DNA of 64,000 nucleotides. Source: Exiguobacterium acetylicum (GTDB lineage: Bacteria; Bacillota; Bacilli; Exiguobacteriales; Exiguobacteriaceae). Shown here piece after piece: positions 34,999 through 46,689 of this stretch. Position numbers and translations under genes: made by a program. The stretch covers positions 1,948,001 through 2,012,000 of the forward strand of contig NZ_CP082333.1 of NCBI RefSeq assembly GCF_019890935.1, in the 5' to 3' direction. Position 1 is the first letter of the stretch. Each line of letters opens with the position of its first letter. The notes beneath the pieces were generated by a model. The model was not told the DNA's origin, searched no databases, and worked only from the letters and a program-made list of their open reading frames with translations.

Positions 34999-35301
34999 TT
35001 AGTCGTTCGAGAGGAGTTCAGTTAGCTTTTTCGCAAATCCGGCTTCATTGACTGACACGACAACACGCGCATCCTTTCCTAATGCTTGACCGAGAATCGT
35101 CCGGTCGGCGACTTCTAGGTAAGGAACCTGATAACTCGTACATTTATCTGTGACTTTCTTACGCGTGGCAGCCCCCGCATCTGCTGCTAAAAGAACAAGC
35201 TTCGCTTGTCCTCCTCGTACTTCTTTCAGTACGAGTTCTTCTCCCGTCGTCACTTTTCTAGCTCGATTCGCGAGACCGAGAAGGGATTCCCATTTACTCA
35301 T
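34999..35301 (-). CDS. ylxQ: L7Ae-family ribosomal protein YlxQ
   Basis: A 100 aa RNA-binding protein of the L7Ae/L30e fold ([42 protein letters not shown], residues 2-42). Members bind kink-turn RNA; the B. subtilis homologue (RplGA/YlxQ) is of uncertain role. The ATG at 35301 has GGGAGG upstream. It overlaps the end of the YlxR gene by eight bases, as part of the conserved nusA-rnpM-ylxQ-infB order. Confidence 0.88.
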   Translation of the reverse strand: MSKWESLLGLANRARKVTTGEELVLKEVRGGQAKLVLLAADAGAATRKKVTDKCTSYQVPYLEVADRTILGQALGKDARVVVSVNEAGFAKKLTELLSND

Positions 35302-35563
35302 TTGTACCTCCCGCGATTTCAAGCAATTCATCGTATAAGGCATCTGTCGTCTTGACCTTCAAATGATGATCAAGCGTCCGTTTTTTCTTCGCCGTCGCAA
35401 TGACTGCCGCATCTTTCGATAAATAGGCACCTCGCCCATTCATCTTACCATTTAAATCGATGACGACCTCTTGTTCAGGTGTCCGGACGACACGAATTAA
35501 TTCTTTTTTCGGTTTCATTTCTTGTGTGATGACACACTTACGTAATGGTACCTTTTTTTGCAC
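35294..35563 (-). CDS. rnpM: YlxR-family RNA-binding protein (RNase P modulator RnpM)
   Basis: An 89 aa basic protein beginning [24 protein letters not shown], with the GRGAYL motif typical of the YlxR fold (residues about 44-49). YlxR was recently linked to RNase P as a modulator and named RnpM. It starts at GTG 35563 with GAGGAA upstream, three bases after nusA. The family assignment is secure; the molecular role is from work in other Bacillales. Confidence 0.9.
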   Translation of the reverse strand: MQKKVPLRKCVITQEMKPKKELIRVVRTPEQEVVIDLNGKMNGRGAYLSKDAAVIATAKKKRTLDHHLKVKTTDALYDELLEIAGGTNE

Positions 35564-35566
35564 GAA

Positions 35567-36676
35567 TTATTCCTCGCCTTCGACTTGGACCGCTTCTACT
35601 GCCGGCTCTTCCGTCGCGAAGACATCTTCGAGATCCATTGCTTCCGCTTCAGACTCGCTCTTGATGTCGATTTTCCATCCTGTCAATTTCGCTGCGAGAC
35701 GCGCGTTTTGACCACGTTTCCCGATGGCAAGCGACAATTGGAAATCTGGAACGACGACGATTGTCGCTTTCGCTGGTTCGTTGACATAGACCGCAACGAC
35801 TTGAGCTGGGCTGAGCGCGTTCGCGACATATTCTTTCGGATCATCCGAGTAACGGACGATATCGATTTTTTCCCCGTTTAAATCATTAACGATGCGTTGA
35901 ACACGCGCCCCTTTTTGTCCGACACATGCACCGACTGGATCGATGTCGTCCGCTGCGACTGCGATTTTCGAACGGTCGCCCGCTTCACGCGCTACAGACT
36001 TGACTTCGACTTCGCCACTTGAAATCTCTGGTACTTCGATTTCAAAGAGACGTTTTAAGAGACCTGGATGTGTCCGTGATACGAGAATCGATGCCCCTGA
36101 TCCCTTGACCATCGGATCAACCTTCGTGACGTACACCTTGATGCGATCACGAATTCCGAAACGCTCGTTCGGCATTTGCTCGTGTGTCGTCAAGACAGCT
36201 TCGATCCCTTCTAGGTTGACGTACAAGTTGCGTGCATCTTGACGCTCGACGATACCTGTCATGATCTCGTCTTCACGATCCGCGAAGTGATTGTAGATGC
36301 GTTCGCGTTCTGCTTCACGCATTTTTTGTGTGACGATCTGTTTCGCCGTTTGTGCTGCAACACGACCGAAGTCGCCTGGCGTCACTTCGACTTTATGGAA
36401 ATCGCCGAGTTCATATGTCGGATCGATCTCGTGCGCTTCTTCAAGCGAAAGTTGCTCTTCTGGTTGTGTCAATCGTTCGACGACTTCCTTAAGCGCGAAG
36501 ACACGGATGTCTCCTGTCTGCTGGTCGAATTCGACCTTTACAGCCTCCGATTCTTTTCCGAAGTTGCGTCGGTACGCTGAAATCAATGCCTGTTCGAGCG
36601 CATCGATGATGATGTTCTTGTCAATTTCCTTCTCTTTCGCGATTTGATTGATCGCCTCGAGTAACTGTGGTCCCAT
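35567..36676 (-). CDS. nusA: Transcription termination/antitermination factor NusA
   Basis: RNA polymerase-binding protein of 369 aa that promotes pausing and intrinsic termination. The N-terminal polymerase-binding domain (to about residue 130) is followed by S1 (TGIVERQDARNLYVNLEGIEAVL), KH1 and KH2 (GACVGQKGARVQRIVNDLNGEKIDIVRYS, IGKRGQNARLAAKLTGWKIDI). It lacks the acidic repeats of the E. coli protein, as in other Firmicutes; a short acidic tail ends it. A promoter and terminator-like hairpin precede the rimP-nusA transcript. Confidence 0.96.
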   Translation of the reverse strand: MGPQLLEAINQIAKEKEIDKNIIIDALEQALISAYRRNFGKESEAVKVEFDQQTGDIRVFALKEVVERLTQPEEQLSLEEAHEIDPTYELGDFHKVEVTPGDFGRVAAQTAKQIVTQKMREAERERIYNHFADREDEIMTGIVERQDARNLYVNLEGIEAVLTTHEQMPNERFGIRDRIKVYVTKVDPMVKGSGASILVSRTHPGLLKRLFEIEVPEISSGEVEVKSVAREAGDRSKIAVAADDIDPVGACVGQKGARVQRIVNDLNGEKIDIVRYSDDPKEYVANALSPAQVVAVYVNEPAKATIVVVPDFQLSLAIGKRGQNARLAAKLTGWKIDIKSESEAEAMDLEDVFATEEPAVEAVQVEGEE

Positions 36677-36693
36677 CGTTCTCTTCCTTTCCG

Positions 36694-37161
36694 TCAGAAC
36701 ATTACCGCAAGTCGCGCAAGTGAAATCTTGTCGACCGGTATCTCAATTTTCAATTTTCTTGTTTTGACACGCACTTCGATTTCAAGCATCTCAGGTGTGT
36801 ACGCGAGCAACGTTCCTTCGAATTCAACCGCATTCTTTACTGGATCGTGCGTTTTGATGTACACATGTTTCCCAATCGCCTTTTCGAAGTCCTCGTCTTT
36901 CTTCAGTGGACGTTCCGCTCCTGGACTAGCGACGTCGAGGTAATACGGCTCGTCGATCGGATCATTGTCATTCAATGCTTCCGATAACTGTTCATTGATT
37001 TTGACGCAGTCTTCAAGATCTACGCCACCCTCTTTGTCGATGGAGACACGTAGGAACCAATCCGCCCCTTCTTTGACGAATTCAACGTCGACTAGCTCCA
37101 TCCCCTCTCGTTCGACGATTGGTTTTGCGAGCGCTTCGACCTTTTCCGTTACGTTCGTCAT
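36694..37161 (-). CDS. rimP: Ribosome maturation factor RimP
   Basis: A 155 aa factor for 30S assembly. The sequence has VREGMELVDVEFVKEGADWFLRV near the start and PYYLDVASPGAERPLKKDEDF with the C-terminal SH3-like domain (VEFEGTLLAYTPEMLEIEV). The ATG at 37161 has GGAGG six bases upstream; the ATG two codons earlier overlaps that site. It heads the rimP-nusA-rnpM-ylxQ-infB-rbfA-truB-ribF operon. Confidence 0.94.
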   Translation of the reverse strand: MTNVTEKVEALAKPIVEREGMELVDVEFVKEGADWFLRVSIDKEGGVDLEDCVKINEQLSEALNDNDPIDEPYYLDVASPGAERPLKKDEDFEKAIGKHVYIKTHDPVKNAVEFEGTLLAYTPEMLEIEVRVKTRKLKIEIPVDKISLARLAVMF

Positions 37162-37175
37162 CTTCATCCTCCTTC

Positions 37176-37214
37176 AAAAAACAAACAAGAAAGGAGCAGG
37201 TCCCCCTACTCCTT
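37176..37214 (-). terminator. Intrinsic terminator in the rimP leader (polC terminator or attenuator)
   Basis: AAGGAG and CTCCTT pair with an inner AGG/CCT stem, followed on the minus strand by TTCTTGTTTGTTTTTT. It lies after the predicted rimP promoter, so it can end polC transcripts and also attenuate rimP-nusA. Confidence 0.7.
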
Positions 37215-37247
37215 CCAAGTCGTAGTATAAAAAACATTTCCTCACTC

Positions 37248-37276
37248 AATATAGCATAGGAAAGCGCTCAAAGCAA
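37248..37276 (-). promoter_or_regulatory. Probable promoter of the rimP-nusA operon
   Basis: On the minus strand -35 TTGCTT and -10 TATATT, 17 bases apart, with a TGC extension (ATGCTATATT). It lies between the polC stop and the leader terminator. Confidence 0.55.
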
Positions 37277-37290
37277 GTGTTCCTAAGGGC

Positions 37291-40200
37291 TTACAAGTCG
37301 AACAAGGAGAGCTGATTCTCGTCTGGTAACCCTTCGAGACAGCCTAGGTTATCGAGCGTCTCGATGATCGATTTCGACAATTTAGCGCGTTTTTGGAGGT
37401 CTTCCTTTGAGAGGAATTCGCCGCCTTTACGTGCTTCGACGATTTGCTTCGCAGCATTCGTCCCGAGACCTGTCACGGCATTAAACGGTGGTAACAACGT
37501 ATCCCCATCAATGAGGAATTCCGTTGCACTTGAGCGATAGAGATCGACTTTTTGGAACGTAAAGCCGCGTTCGATCATCTCAAGCGCGATTTCAAGAACC
37601 GTGTACAATCCCTTATCCTTCGCCGTCGCTTCGAAACCTTTGTCCTTGATGTCTTGCAAGACTTTCCGAACGGCAGCAGATCCCTTATTCATCGCGCCGA
37701 TATCAAAGTCACCCGCACGTACCGTAAAGTACGAAGCGTAGTAATACATCGGATGATGGACTTTATAATAGGCAATCCGGACAGCCATCAAGACGTAGGC
37801 AGCAGCATGGGCTTTCGGGAACATGTACTTGATTTTCTTACAAGAATCGATATACCAGAGTGGCACATCGTTCTCGATCATCGCCTCTTCCATGTCAATC
37901 GAGAGTCCTTTCCCTTTACGGACTGACTCCATGATTTTAAAGGCAAGTGACGGTTCAAGACCGGCGTAGATCAAGTAGACCATGATGTCATCTCGACAAC
38001 CGATGACATCTTTTAGTTCACACGTTCCGTTGTAGATCAATTCGCTGGCGTTTCCAAGCCAGACATCCGTTCCGTGCGAGAGTCCTGAAATCTGAACGAG
38101 CTCTGAAAACGTCGTCGGTTTCGTCTCTTCTAACATTTGGCGGACGAACTTTGTCCCGAACTCCGGAATGCCAAGCGTTCCTGTTTTTGAGTCAATCTGT
38201 TCCGGCGTTACACCAATCGATTCCGTCGAACTGAAGATTTTCATGACTTCCGGGTCATCGACCGGAATCGTCTTCGGATCTCGTCCTGACAGATCTTGTA
38301 GCATCCGGATCATCGTCGGGTCATCGTGACCGAGGATATCGAGTTTGAGTAAGTTATCGTGAATCGAGTGGAAGTCAAAGTGTGTCGTCTTCCATTCAGA
38401 ACCCATATCGTCTGCCGGATACTGAATCGGACTGATATCGTAAATATCCATATAGTCTGGTACGACGATGATCCCACCCGGGTGTTGTCCGGTCGTCCGT
38501 TTGACACCGGTGACACCACTGACGAGACGATCGACTTCCGCATTCCGATACGTCAGCTCATTCTCCGACTGATACCCTTTGACGTAGCCATACGCCGTCT
38601 TCTCGGCGATTGTTCCGATTGTTCCGGCACGGTAGACGTAATCGTCACCGAACAGGACTTTCGTATAGGCGTGTGCCTGTGGCTGGTATTCTCCACTAAA
38701 GTTCAAATCGATATCCGGTACTTTATCCCCTTTAAATCCGAGGAACGTCTCGAACGGAATATCATGACCATCCTTAAACAATGGGACATCACACTTCGAA
38801 CAAGACTTATCCGGTAAATCGAATCCCGAACCAACGGAACCGTCATCGAAGAACTCCGATTCCTTACAATTCGGACAGACATAATGCGGTGGTAATGGAT
38901 TAACTTCCGTGATCTCGGTCATCGTCGCAACGAGACTTGATCCGACCGATCCCCGTGAACCGACTAAATAGCCGTCGTCGAGCGACTTTTTAACGAGTTT
39001 GTGGGAAATCAGATAGATGACGGCGAATCCGTGACCGATGATCGACTTCAACTCTTTTTCGAGGCGGGCTTCGACGATCTCCGGTAACGTGTCGCCGTAA
39101 ATCCGGTGCGCCATATCGTACGACAAGTTCCGAACTTCTTCATCCGCCCCTTCGATCTTCGGTGTATAGAGATCCTTTGGAATGATGTCGATATTCTCGA
39201 ACTGTTCCGCGACAGCTTGACTGTTCGTGATGACGAGACGTTCCGACACATCCGGTCCGAGGAACTTGAAGTCGTCCATCATTTCCTTCGTCGTCCGGAA
39301 GTGTGCCGGTGGCAGTTGTTTTCGCATGTTCAGCATGTTCGCTCCACCTTGCGTCCGGATCAAAATCTCCCGGTACGTCGCGTCATGTTGATCGAGGTAA
39401 TGCACGTTCCCTGTCGCGACTGGTAAAATATCGTGTTCTTCCGCGACACGGATGATCTTTTTGATCAGTTCGCGCAATTCAAGTTCACTCTGAACGATTT
39501 CCCGTTCGATCAAATGACCATACATCGCGGGTGGTTGAATCTCGATGAAATCATAGAACTGCATCACTTTCGCTAAATCTTCGTCCGACTTGTTCAATGC
39601 GGCATCAAACACTTCGCCATTATCGCAAGCTGAGCCGATGATCAATCCATCCCGATGCGCGACGAGTTGCGAGCGTGGTGTGCGGACGACACGATGCACG
39701 TGTTTTGTATGAGCAATCGAAATCAATTGATATAGGTTCTTCAAGCCCGTCCGGTTCTTCGCATAGACCGTCGCATGGTATGGTCGTGCCCGCGAGATAT
39801 CTTTCCCCATCTCCCGGTTAAGTGAGGCGTGTGTCTTCATGTCGAACATCTCATCCGCCATTTGCAGCAACTTGACCATCAAGTAGCCTGTCGCTTCCGC
39901 GTCATAGATGGCGCGGTGATGCTGCGTCAATTCGATGTCAAATCGTTTCGCGAGTGTGTTCAATCGGTGGTTTTTTAGCGTCGGCATCAAGACACGGGCT
40001 AGCTCAAGCGTATCAATGACTGGCAAGACCGATTCATCGTGTCCACCGGATCGTAGTGTTGCATTCAAGAATCCGATATCGAATGAGGCATTATGGGCAA
40101 CGAGAATCGAGTCGCCGACCCAGTCCATGAATTCCTTGACGACTTGTTCCGGGTCTGGTTTTCCGCGGACCATATCATCGGTGATTCCTGTCAAATCAAT

Positions 40201-41586
40201 CGTCGTCGCCGACAATAGATGCTTCGGATCCGCGAATGCTTCGAACTTATCGATGATATCACCGTCGTGGATCTTGACAGCTGCCAGTTCGATGATCTTG
40301 TTGTACATCGCGGATAAACCAGTCGTCTCGACGTCAAAGACAACGAATGTCGCGTCATCTAAGTTACGTTCCGCGGGATGATAGGCGACTTGCACCCCGT
40401 CATCGACGACATTCGCTTCGATTCCATACAATACCTTGATATCGTTTTTCTTTCCGGCATAGTAGGCATCCGGGAAACTTTGGGCACCCGCGTGATCCGT
40501 GATCGCAACAGCAGGATGACCCCATTTCGCCGCGCGTTCAACGTATTTCGTCACGTTCATGACCGCATCCATCTGACTCATTTGCGAGTGCGCATGTAAC
40601 TCGACACGCTTTTCGCCTGCCCAAGGGTCAGCCGGTGCTTCCATCTTCACTTCTGACAGTTGGGCAATCATCATACAAAGATCGCGCAGGAATGTATCGA
40701 ACTCAACGCGGCCAGCCGCTTGGATCCACATCCCTTTTTTGATCGCAGAGAGAATCTTGACGTCTGTTTCGTCACGCGCAAACATCTTGACGACAAGGGA
40801 GTCCGTATAATCCGTCATCTTAAACGTAAAGATTGTCTTTCCGCTTCGTAATTCACGACTTTCAGCTGAGAAAACGAGACCTCGGATCGCGATCCGTCGT
40901 TCCTCATCTTGGATCGTCTTGATTGGGACAATCTCATCTTGAATCGGTTTCCCGATTCGGATCTCGACTGGTCCTTCATCGTCATCCCGCGATTGTTCCC
41001 GTTTGAATTGCAACTCGAGCATCCGCTTTGCTTCTTCCATGTCTTCCTGTTTCACCTGATTGCGCAACGCTTCTTGTTTCGATTCGTTGATTTGAACAAT
41101 CGGTTCACAGTTGAATTTCGGGAATCCGTAAGCACTGTAGAGTAACTGCAATTCCCCACATAAGCTACTTTTTAAGAATCCTGCTTCCGGTTCACTCCGG
41201 ACCGGAATGAATAATTTCTGTTCTTTGAACTCCGGTAAGACACGTCCCAGTTGTGTCCGCATCGCCGATGAGACGTCTGCGAGATCTTGCACGACATATG
41301 GCCAGTAATCATGATACAGGCGTTCGTCTGGTCGACTATCCGCATATAGGATGACTTTGACTTCGGCGAATTGCTGGTACCGACTTATCAAACGACTCGT
41401 AAAGAGTTGATAGACGTTTTGGGGCAAAACGTGTGGCAATCGGATTTCAAATGTCCAGGTTGCTTTTGCTTTATTGACACGAAGCTTCTCAAGAACTGCT
41501 TCGTTAAAGTATTCTTCAATGATACCGTTCGGTAATTCCAAGTCACTCAGCAACAGTGACATGCGTTGTTGTGTATCCACTCGCAA
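37291..41586 (-). CDS. polC: DNA polymerase III alpha subunit, PolC type
   Basis: Replicative polymerase of about 1431 aa with built-in proofreading, characteristic of low-GC Gram-positives. The order is an N-terminal domain, OB fold (about 225-320), PHP domain ([16 protein letters not shown], near 330), an inserted DEDDh exonuclease ([26 protein letters not shown], about 420), the palm with DIDLNFSGE, a zinc-binding pair of Cys motifs (CPNCKES and SCSKCD, about 905-935), and C-terminal fingers. Its start is uncertain: TTG at 41586 gives this length, GTG or ATG within the next eight codons are possible, and the clear GGAGG lies about 50 bases upstream, beyond an in-frame stop. Confidence 0.95.
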   Translation of the reverse strand: MRVDTQQRMSLLLSDLELPNGIIEEYFNEAVLEKLRVNKAKATWTFEIRLPHVLPQNVYQLFTSRLISRYQQFAEVKVILYADSRPDERLYHDYWPYVVQDLADVSSAMRTQLGRVLPEFKEQKLFIPVRSEPEAGFLKSSLCGELQLLYSAYGFPKFNCEPIVQINESKQEALRNQVKQEDMEEAKRMLELQFKREQSRDDDEGPVEIRIGKPIQDEIVPIKTIQDEERRIAIRGLVFSAESRELRSGKTIFTFKMTDYTDSLVVKMFARDETDVKILSAIKKGMWIQAAGRVEFDTFLRDLCMMIAQLSEVKMEAPADPWAGEKRVELHAHSQMSQMDAVMNVTKYVERAAKWGHPAVAITDHAGAQSFPDAYYAGKKNDIKVLYGIEANVVDDGVQVAYHPAERNLDDATFVVFDVETTGLSAMYNKIIELAAVKIHDGDIIDKFEAFADPKHLLSATTIDLTGITDDMVRGKPDPEQVVKEFMDWVGDSILVAHNASFDIGFLNATLRSGGHDESVLPVIDTLELARVLMPTLKNHRLNTLAKRFDIELTQHHRAIYDAEATGYLMVKLLQMADEMFDMKTHASLNREMGKDISRARPYHATVYAKNRTGLKNLYQLISIAHTKHVHRVVRTPRSQLVAHRDGLIIGSACDNGEVFDAALNKSDEDLAKVMQFYDFIEIQPPAMYGHLIEREIVQSELELRELIKKIIRVAEEHDILPVATGNVHYLDQHDATYREILIRTQGGANMLNMRKQLPPAHFRTTKEMMDDFKFLGPDVSERLVITNSQAVAEQFENIDIIPKDLYTPKIEGADEEVRNLSYDMAHRIYGDTLPEIVEARLEKELKSIIGHGFAVIYLISHKLVKKSLDDGYLVGSRGSVGSSLVATMTEITEVNPLPPHYVCPNCKESEFFDDGSVGSGFDLPDKSCSKCDVPLFKDGHDIPFETFLGFKGDKVPDIDLNFSGEYQPQAHAYTKVLFGDDYVYRAGTIGTIAEKTAYGYVKGYQSENELTYRNAEVDRLVSGVTGVKRTTGQHPGGIIVVPDYMDIYDISPIQYPADDMGSEWKTTHFDFHSIHDNLLKLDILGHDDPTMIRMLQDLSGRDPKTIPVDDPEVMKIFSSTESIGVTPEQIDSKTGTLGIPEFGTKFVRQMLEETKPTTFSELVQISGLSHGTDVWLGNASELIYNGTCELKDVIGCRDDIMVYLIYAGLEPSLAFKIMESVRKGKGLSIDMEEAMIENDVPLWYIDSCKKIKYMFPKAHAAAYVLMAVRIAYYKVHHPMYYYASYFTVRAGDFDIGAMNKGSAAVRKVLQDIKDKGFEATAKDKGLYTVLEIALEMIERGFTFQKVDLYRSSATEFLIDGDTLLPPFNAVTGLGTNAAKQIVEARKGGEFLSKEDLQKRAKLSKSIIETLDNLGCLEGLPDENQLSLFDL

Positions 41587-41672
41587 TTGTGCTGTCTGAT
41601 CGCTTCACACCGTGACAGCAACTCCTCCTCCTCTTGCGGATTGCCCAAGGGGCGAATGGGTGTGAGACAAGA

Positions 41673-41701
41673 AAACAGTCACTTTATGAAAAGTGACCGT
41701 C
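41673..41701 (-). terminator. Terminator of proS
   Basis: ACGGTCACTT and AAGTGACTGT pair around TTCATA with one mismatch, followed by TTTTC on the minus strand. Confidence 0.75.
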
Positions 41702-41709
41702 TCCATTCT

Positions 41710-43410
41710 TTATTCTAAACCTTCATAGAGTGAACGAACAGCCTCAACGACTTGTTCTTGTCCAATTTCTTCTGCATCGCCACCGCGACGGGCTTTTAAT
41801 TCGACGATTCCTTCTGTCGCTTTTTTGCCGACGTTTAAACGAACCGGTAGACCAATCAAATCCGCATCGGCGAATTTGACGCCTGCTCGTTCTTTTCGGT
41901 CGTCAAGCAAGACACTGAATCCTGCAGCTGTCAACTCCCGGTATAGTGTTTCTCCGAGTTCAAGCTGTTCTGCATTTTTACCATTGACGACGATCAAATG
42001 GACATCGTATGGTGCGATCGCTTTTGGCCAAATGATTCCACGCTCATCATAATGTTGTTCGACGACTGCCGACAATGTCCGCGAGACACCGATGCCGTAA
42101 CATCCCATGATGAGTGGTTGTGCTTTACCGCCTTCATCGAGGAACGTCGCTCCCATTCCTTCAGAGTAACGTGTTCCGACTTTGAAGACTTGACCGACTT
42201 CGATGCCACGTGCGAATTTAACGTTTCCGTTGCCGTCTGGTGACGCTTCACCTTCTTCGACGAAACGTAAATCCGTGTAGTCCGCTTCGAAATCACGGCT
42301 TGGGTCAACATGGATGTAGTGCGTTTCTGCTTTGTTTGCACCACAGACAGCGTTCGTCAAGGCACGTACCGCGTAATCGGCGACGATCTTCATGTCTGCC
42401 CCGATCGGTCCGAGTGTTCCAGGCGTTGAGTGAAGCGCTGCTTCAATCTCTTCGTCGCTCGCCATCGTGATGTCGAGTGCCCCCAGATAGTTTTTCAATT
42501 TGATATCGTTGACTTCGTGATCGCCCCGGACGAGAGCCATGACAAGTCCTTGTTCCGTTTTGAAGATGACAGTTTTGATCGATTCGTTTGCTGGTAAATT
42601 CAAATGTGCGCTGACCGCTTCGATTGTCTTCGCATCTGCCGTATGCACTTCTTCCAGTGCTTCTGGTGCTTTGTCTTGCTTCGGATAGGCATCGATCGAC
42701 TCTGCCATCTCTAAGTTCGCTGCATAATCCGATTGGTCCGAGTAGACGATTGTATCTTCACCGATTGCTGCTAACGCATGGAACTCATGTGTTCCACTGC
42801 CACCGATCGCACCGGAGTCAGCGACGACTGGACGGAACTCAAGACCAACACGTGTGAAGATCCGCGAATACGTATCAAACATGTTTTGATACTCTTCGTC
42901 TAAGCTCTCTTGTGAAGAATGGAACGAATAAGCGTCCTTCATGATGAACTCACGACCACGTAATAAACCGAAACGTGGACGACGTTCGTCACGGTACTTC
43001 ATTTGAATCTGGAAGAGATTGACCGGTAACTTTTTGTACGAGTTCAATTCATCACGAACGATTGAAGTGATCAGTTCCTCGTGCGTCGCTCCGAGCGCAA
43101 ACCGGCGATCATGACGATCCGTCAAACGCATTAATTCAGGTCCATAGATATCCCAGCGTCCTGTTTCTTCCCATAGTTCAGCTGGTTGAATCGCTGGCAT
43201 CAGTAATTCTTGCGCACCCGCTGCCTCTAATTCCTCGCGGATGATTGTCTCGATGTTTGCGAGAACGCGTTTTGCAAGTGGAAGATACGAATAGATCCCA
43301 GCGGCATTTTGACGCATGAATCCTGCACGAAGCAAGAGTTGGTGACTGATGGCTTCTGCATCAGATGGTACTTCACGCAACGTTGGCATGAATAGTTTTG
43401 ATTGTTTCAT
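41710..43410 (-). CDS. proS: Prolyl-tRNA synthetase, bacterial type with editing insertion
   Basis: Class II synthetase of 566 aa charging tRNA-Pro. Motif 1 is near residue 60 ([19 protein letters not shown]), motif 2 has [32 protein letters not shown], the INS editing domain spans about 220-390, and motif 3 is [13 protein letters not shown] near 440, followed by the anticodon-binding domain. The leader is short (34 bases to the next gene) and holds no T-box. It is cotranscribed with rseP and dxr in the usual Bacillales order. Confidence 0.96.
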   Translation of the reverse strand: MKQSKLFMPTLREVPSDAEAISHQLLLRAGFMRQNAAGIYSYLPLAKRVLANIETIIREELEAAGAQELLMPAIQPAELWEETGRWDIYGPELMRLTDRHDRRFALGATHEELITSIVRDELNSYKKLPVNLFQIQMKYRDERRPRFGLLRGREFIMKDAYSFHSSQESLDEEYQNMFDTYSRIFTRVGLEFRPVVADSGAIGGSGTHEFHALAAIGEDTIVYSDQSDYAANLEMAESIDAYPKQDKAPEALEEVHTADAKTIEAVSAHLNLPANESIKTVIFKTEQGLVMALVRGDHEVNDIKLKNYLGALDITMASDEEIEAALHSTPGTLGPIGADMKIVADYAVRALTNAVCGANKAETHYIHVDPSRDFEADYTDLRFVEEGEASPDGNGNVKFARGIEVGQVFKVGTRYSEGMGATFLDEGGKAQPLIMGCYGIGVSRTLSAVVEQHYDERGIIWPKAIAPYDVHLIVVNGKNAEQLELGETLYRELTAAGFSVLLDDRKERAGVKFADADLIGLPVRLNVGKKATEGIVELKARRGGDAEEIGQEQVVEAVRSLYEGLE

Positions 43411-43444
43411 AATGATTCACGAACTCCTTTGACTGAGTGATTAA

Positions 43445-44686
43445 TTAAAAGAATTTTTGAATGTCGTTCCAAGTAACGACAAGCATGAGTAGCATCAAAA
43501 GCGCAAAACCGACGAAGTGAACCAATCCTTCTTTTTGAGGATCAACTGGTTTTCCGCGTAAGGCTTCAAGGAAGAGGAACAACAAGCGTCCTCCGTCAAG
43601 TGCTGGAAGTGGCAATAAGTTGAAGACGGCTAAGTTAACGGACAACAATGCCGTCCATGTCAATAGCATCGAGAACCCACTATCTGCGACCTGATCGGTC
43701 ATCTTGACGATCCCGACTGGTCCTGATAATTGATCGACGCCAACAACACCGGTCACGAGATCTCCAACAGCTCCGACGATGAGCGTCGACATCCGCCATG
43801 TTTCTGAAACGCCCGTTTGTAGTGCTGTTCCGAATGATTTTTCTGTCTCATTCGTAACACCGATGATGCCGACCTTCTGTTCTCCTTGCTGTTGCACTTT
43901 TGGCGTGATTTCAGTTGTCGTCTCTTTCCCATCACGCTCATATTTTACTTCTGTCGCTTTCCCAGCACGATCTTGGAATCCAGCACGTAAATCAGTCCAT
44001 TTGGCTGTATCCTGTCCGTTGACTGAGATGATCCGATCACCTTCAACAAGTCCTGCTTGATCGGCAGGTGAACCTTTTTGTACTGTTCCGATGACGCTGT
44101 CCCCTGTCGGAGAGCCATTATATAAGGCAAGACCGAATAAAATGACGAACGCGAGGACAAAGTTCATGAACGGTCCTGCAGCAATCGCAAGGACACGTTT
44201 CCAAACGGATTTCGAACCAAATGTGCGATCATACGGCGCAATTTGTGTCCGTGTCTGACCTTCGACAAGAAATGCTGTCGGTGAAACAGGATAGCGAACC
44301 GATGTCTCGTCTTGTAACCCAACGAGTTCGAGTTGACGCAACAAGTCAATCCGCTCGACAGTAACGACTTGATCAACTTGTGGCTGATCTGCATCGAAAT
44401 AAATCGTCTCGATGACACCGTCCTTTAACTGTAATCCGACGGTTTGACCTGATTTGATCTCTACGAGTTCAGGTTCTTCACCCGCCATCTTGACGTAACC
44501 GCCAATCGGCAACAGGCGCACCGTATACAACGTCTCATTCTTAAACACTGAAAAGATCTTCGGTCCAAATCCAATCGCAAATTCCCGACAGAGAATACCT
44601 GCCCGCTTCGCCATTACGAGATGACCCCATTCATGGACGGCGACGAGTACACCGAACATCAGCACGATTGAAATAAAGGTCGTCAT
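43445..44686 (-). CDS. rasP: Site-2 intramembrane metalloprotease RasP/RseP
   Basis: Membrane protease of 413 aa that makes the second cut in anti-sigma factors (RsiW) and cleaves signal-peptide remnants. The zinc motif HEWGH is at residues 18-22 in the first membrane segment, a PDZ domain lies near 195-265 (VQKGSPADQAGLVEGDRIISVNG), and the second active-site motif NLLPLPALDGGRLL lies near the C-terminus. In the same genome prsW (at 1.5 kb in this window) supplies the first cut, so both halves of the sigma-W cascade are represented. It lies between dxr and proS. Confidence 0.94.
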   Translation of the reverse strand: MTTFISIVLMFGVLVAVHEWGHLVMAKRAGILCREFAIGFGPKIFSVFKNETLYTVRLLPIGGYVKMAGEEPELVEIKSGQTVGLQLKDGVIETIYFDADQPQVDQVVTVERIDLLRQLELVGLQDETSVRYPVSPTAFLVEGQTRTQIAPYDRTFGSKSVWKRVLAIAAGPFMNFVLAFVILFGLALYNGSPTGDSVIGTVQKGSPADQAGLVEGDRIISVNGQDTAKWTDLRAGFQDRAGKATEVKYERDGKETTTEITPKVQQQGEQKVGIIGVTNETEKSFGTALQTGVSETWRMSTLIVGAVGDLVTGVVGVDQLSGPVGIVKMTDQVADSGFSMLLTWTALLSVNLAVFNLLPLPALDGGRLLFLFLEALRGKPVDPQKEGLVHFVGFALLMLLMLVVTWNDIQKFF

Positions 44687-44700
44687 TACTTATCCCATCC

Positions 44701-45855
44701 TTAGTTAGCGAATGTAAGAGACGATACGAACTCACGCGCCCATCGATCAGCTTCAAGGATTTGATCCAAGGAAGGCTCGTCGATAAGCTCATGAGCTTGA
44801 AGCGCCGCCTCGACGCTCGCTTCGATTTCTAAAAAGCGAATGTCCCCTTTTAAGAAACGGTCCACCGCTTGTTCGTTCGCAGCATTGAGTACTGATGGCA
44901 TCGATCCACCCGCTTGACCCGCTTCAAAAGCAAGTCGTAACAAGGGATAACGATCAAATGATGCATCAGCAAAGTGTAAGCGTCCGATTTCCTTTAAGTT
45001 TAACCGTTCTCCCCCTTGGATTTCAAGGCGGGACGGATATGTAAGAGCGTACTGAATCGGTTCTCGCATGTCGGGCATACCAAGCTGAGCCATGACAGCT
45101 CCATCATTGAATTCGACCATCGAGTGAATGATGGATTCACGATGAATGACGACATCGATATCCGCATAGTCGACATCAAATAACCAGTGCGCTTCAATGA
45201 CTTCGAACCCTTTGTTCATCATCGTCGCCGAATCAATCGTGATTTTTGCTCCCATCGACCAGTTCGGATGCGCCAGTGCTTGTTCGACCGTCACGTCTGC
45301 CAGTTCTTCCCGTGATTGATCACGGAAGCTTCCGCCTGATGCCGTCAAGATGATTTGACGCACATCTTCTCGCCGCTCCCCATTCAAGCATTGGAAAATT
45401 GCTGCATGTTCACTATCGACTGGTAAAATCGTCACGTTTTTTTCACGCGCGAGCTTCATGACAAGGTGCCCTGCCGTGACGAGTGTTTCTTTGTTCGCAA
45501 GACCAATCGTCTTACCCGCCTCAATCGCAGCAAGTGTTGGACGTAAGCCAACAGCTCCGACGACCGCTGTAATGACCGTATCGACTTCAGGATGCGTCAC
45601 GACATCAAGCAATCCTTCTTCACCGATGACGATCGTCGGCTGATAGGTCAACTGTTGCTCGAGTTCTTGACGTGTTGTCTCATCTTGGACTCCGACAAGC
45701 ATCGGTTGCAAACGATTCAACCACGGTACAGCAACCGTCGTGTTGCGACCAAATGCAAAACTCGTCAATTCAAAAAGCTCTGGATTAGCCGCAATGACAT
45801 CAAGCGTCTGCGTACCAATCGATCCCGTTCCACCGATGATACTGATTTTCTTCAT
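44701..45855 (-). CDS. dxr: 1-deoxy-D-xylulose 5-phosphate reductoisomerase
   Basis: NADPH enzyme of 384 aa for the second step of the MEP route to isoprenoids. It begins [25 protein letters not shown], has NKETLVTAG and the active-site loop [10 protein letters not shown] and [31 protein letters not shown]. The ATG at 45855 has GAGGAGG nine bases upstream; the frame upstream to 45873 overlaps cdsA. Products feed the undecaprenyl synthase encoded two genes upstream. Confidence 0.95.
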   Translation of the reverse strand: MKKISIIGGTGSIGTQTLDVIAANPELFELTSFAFGRNTTVAVPWLNRLQPMLVGVQDETTRQELEQQLTYQPTIVIGEEGLLDVVTHPEVDTVITAVVGAVGLRPTLAAIEAGKTIGLANKETLVTAGHLVMKLAREKNVTILPVDSEHAAIFQCLNGERREDVRQIILTASGGSFRDQSREELADVTVEQALAHPNWSMGAKITIDSATMMNKGFEVIEAHWLFDVDYADIDVVIHRESIIHSMVEFNDGAVMAQLGMPDMREPIQYALTYPSRLEIQGGERLNLKEIGRLHFADASFDRYPLLRLAFEAGQAGGSMPSVLNAANEQAVDRFLKGDIRFLEIEASVEAALQAHELIDEPSLDQILEADRWAREFVSSLTFAN

Positions 45856-45869
45856 AATGAAGTGCCTCC

Positions 45870-46670
45870 TCAAGCAAAGATATCGAGTACGACGAGGACC
45901 GTAAAGACGATCATCATGCTGTCGAACCGATCTAGAATACCACCATGACCCGGTAGCAATGTTCCAGAATCCTTCACACCATAATGGCGTTTGTAAGCGG
46001 ACTGGACCAAGTCACCAAGTTGCCCAACGACGGCAACGATGATGGCAAGGACAATGACTTTCCCAAAACCGACTGTCGGTTCAATACTTTCGAACACGAC
46101 ACCGAGTAAGATGGCAAGTAACACGCCACCAACTGCCCCTTCAATCGTTTTGTTCGGGCTGATTGACGGCCACAGCTTATTCTTACCAAATCGCTTCCCG
46201 ACGAAGTACGCCCCTGAATCCGTAAACCAGATCAAGAGAATGATCAAGAGCGACCACGTTAATCCATGTTCGAGTAAGCGGATGTAGGCGAACGATGCAA
46301 AACCGACACCGACATAAACCGCAGTCAGCAGTAAAAAGGCGACATCATCGAACGTAAAGACATTTTTCGAAAACACGTTCCAAAAGAGACCGATTAATAA
46401 AATGATCATTGCCCAAGCGATTGGTGAAAGTCCGATTGGGAGTGTCCGATCGACTGCCTCTTCATAGATACCGACGAATGGTAATAATGTGCCGATTCCG
46501 AATAAAATCCGTGGAATGCGCGAGCCGCTCCATTGTCGCATCCGGACAAGCTCGGTATAACCGAGAATCGTTAGTACTGCCATAAACGCTAAAAAGGGAA
46601 GTCCACCGATGTACAAAAGCGCCAAAAAGATGGCGCCTGCCCATATCCCTGTGATAATCCGAGTTTTCAT
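45870..46670 (-). CDS. cdsA: Phosphatidate cytidylyltransferase
   Basis: Integral membrane enzyme of 266 aa that makes CDP-diacylglycerol from phosphatidate and CTP. It has about seven hydrophobic segments and the family signature in the C-terminal third: [11 protein letters not shown] then [30 protein letters not shown]. It lies between uppS and dxr, overlapping the latter's upstream frame but not the chosen dxr start. The initiation context is GAGGAAC. Confidence 0.95.
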   Translation of the reverse strand: MKTRIITGIWAGAIFLALLYIGGLPFLAFMAVLTILGYTELVRMRQWSGSRIPRILFGIGTLLPFVGIYEEAVDRTLPIGLSPIAWAMIILLIGLFWNVFSKNVFTFDDVAFLLLTAVYVGVGFASFAYIRLLEHGLTWSLLIILLIWFTDSGAYFVGKRFGKNKLWPSISPNKTIEGAVGGVLLAILLGVVFESIEPTVGFGKVIVLAIIVAVVGQLGDLVQSAYKRHYGVKDSGTLLPGHGGILDRFDSMMIVFTVLVVLDIFA

Positions 46671-46689
46671 AAGCTAGTTCCTCATTTAA

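Noticed and set aside
37257-37272. cre-like GGAAAGCGCTCAAA between rimP and polC
   Set aside because: It misses two defined cre positions and overlaps the promoter spacer; no reason to expect catabolite control of rimP-nusA.
41587-41709. Possible T-box or riboswitch between proS and polC, or upstream of proS
   Set aside because: The proS leader is only 34 bases long, and the proS-polC gap contains only the proS terminator and no conserved T-box sequence.
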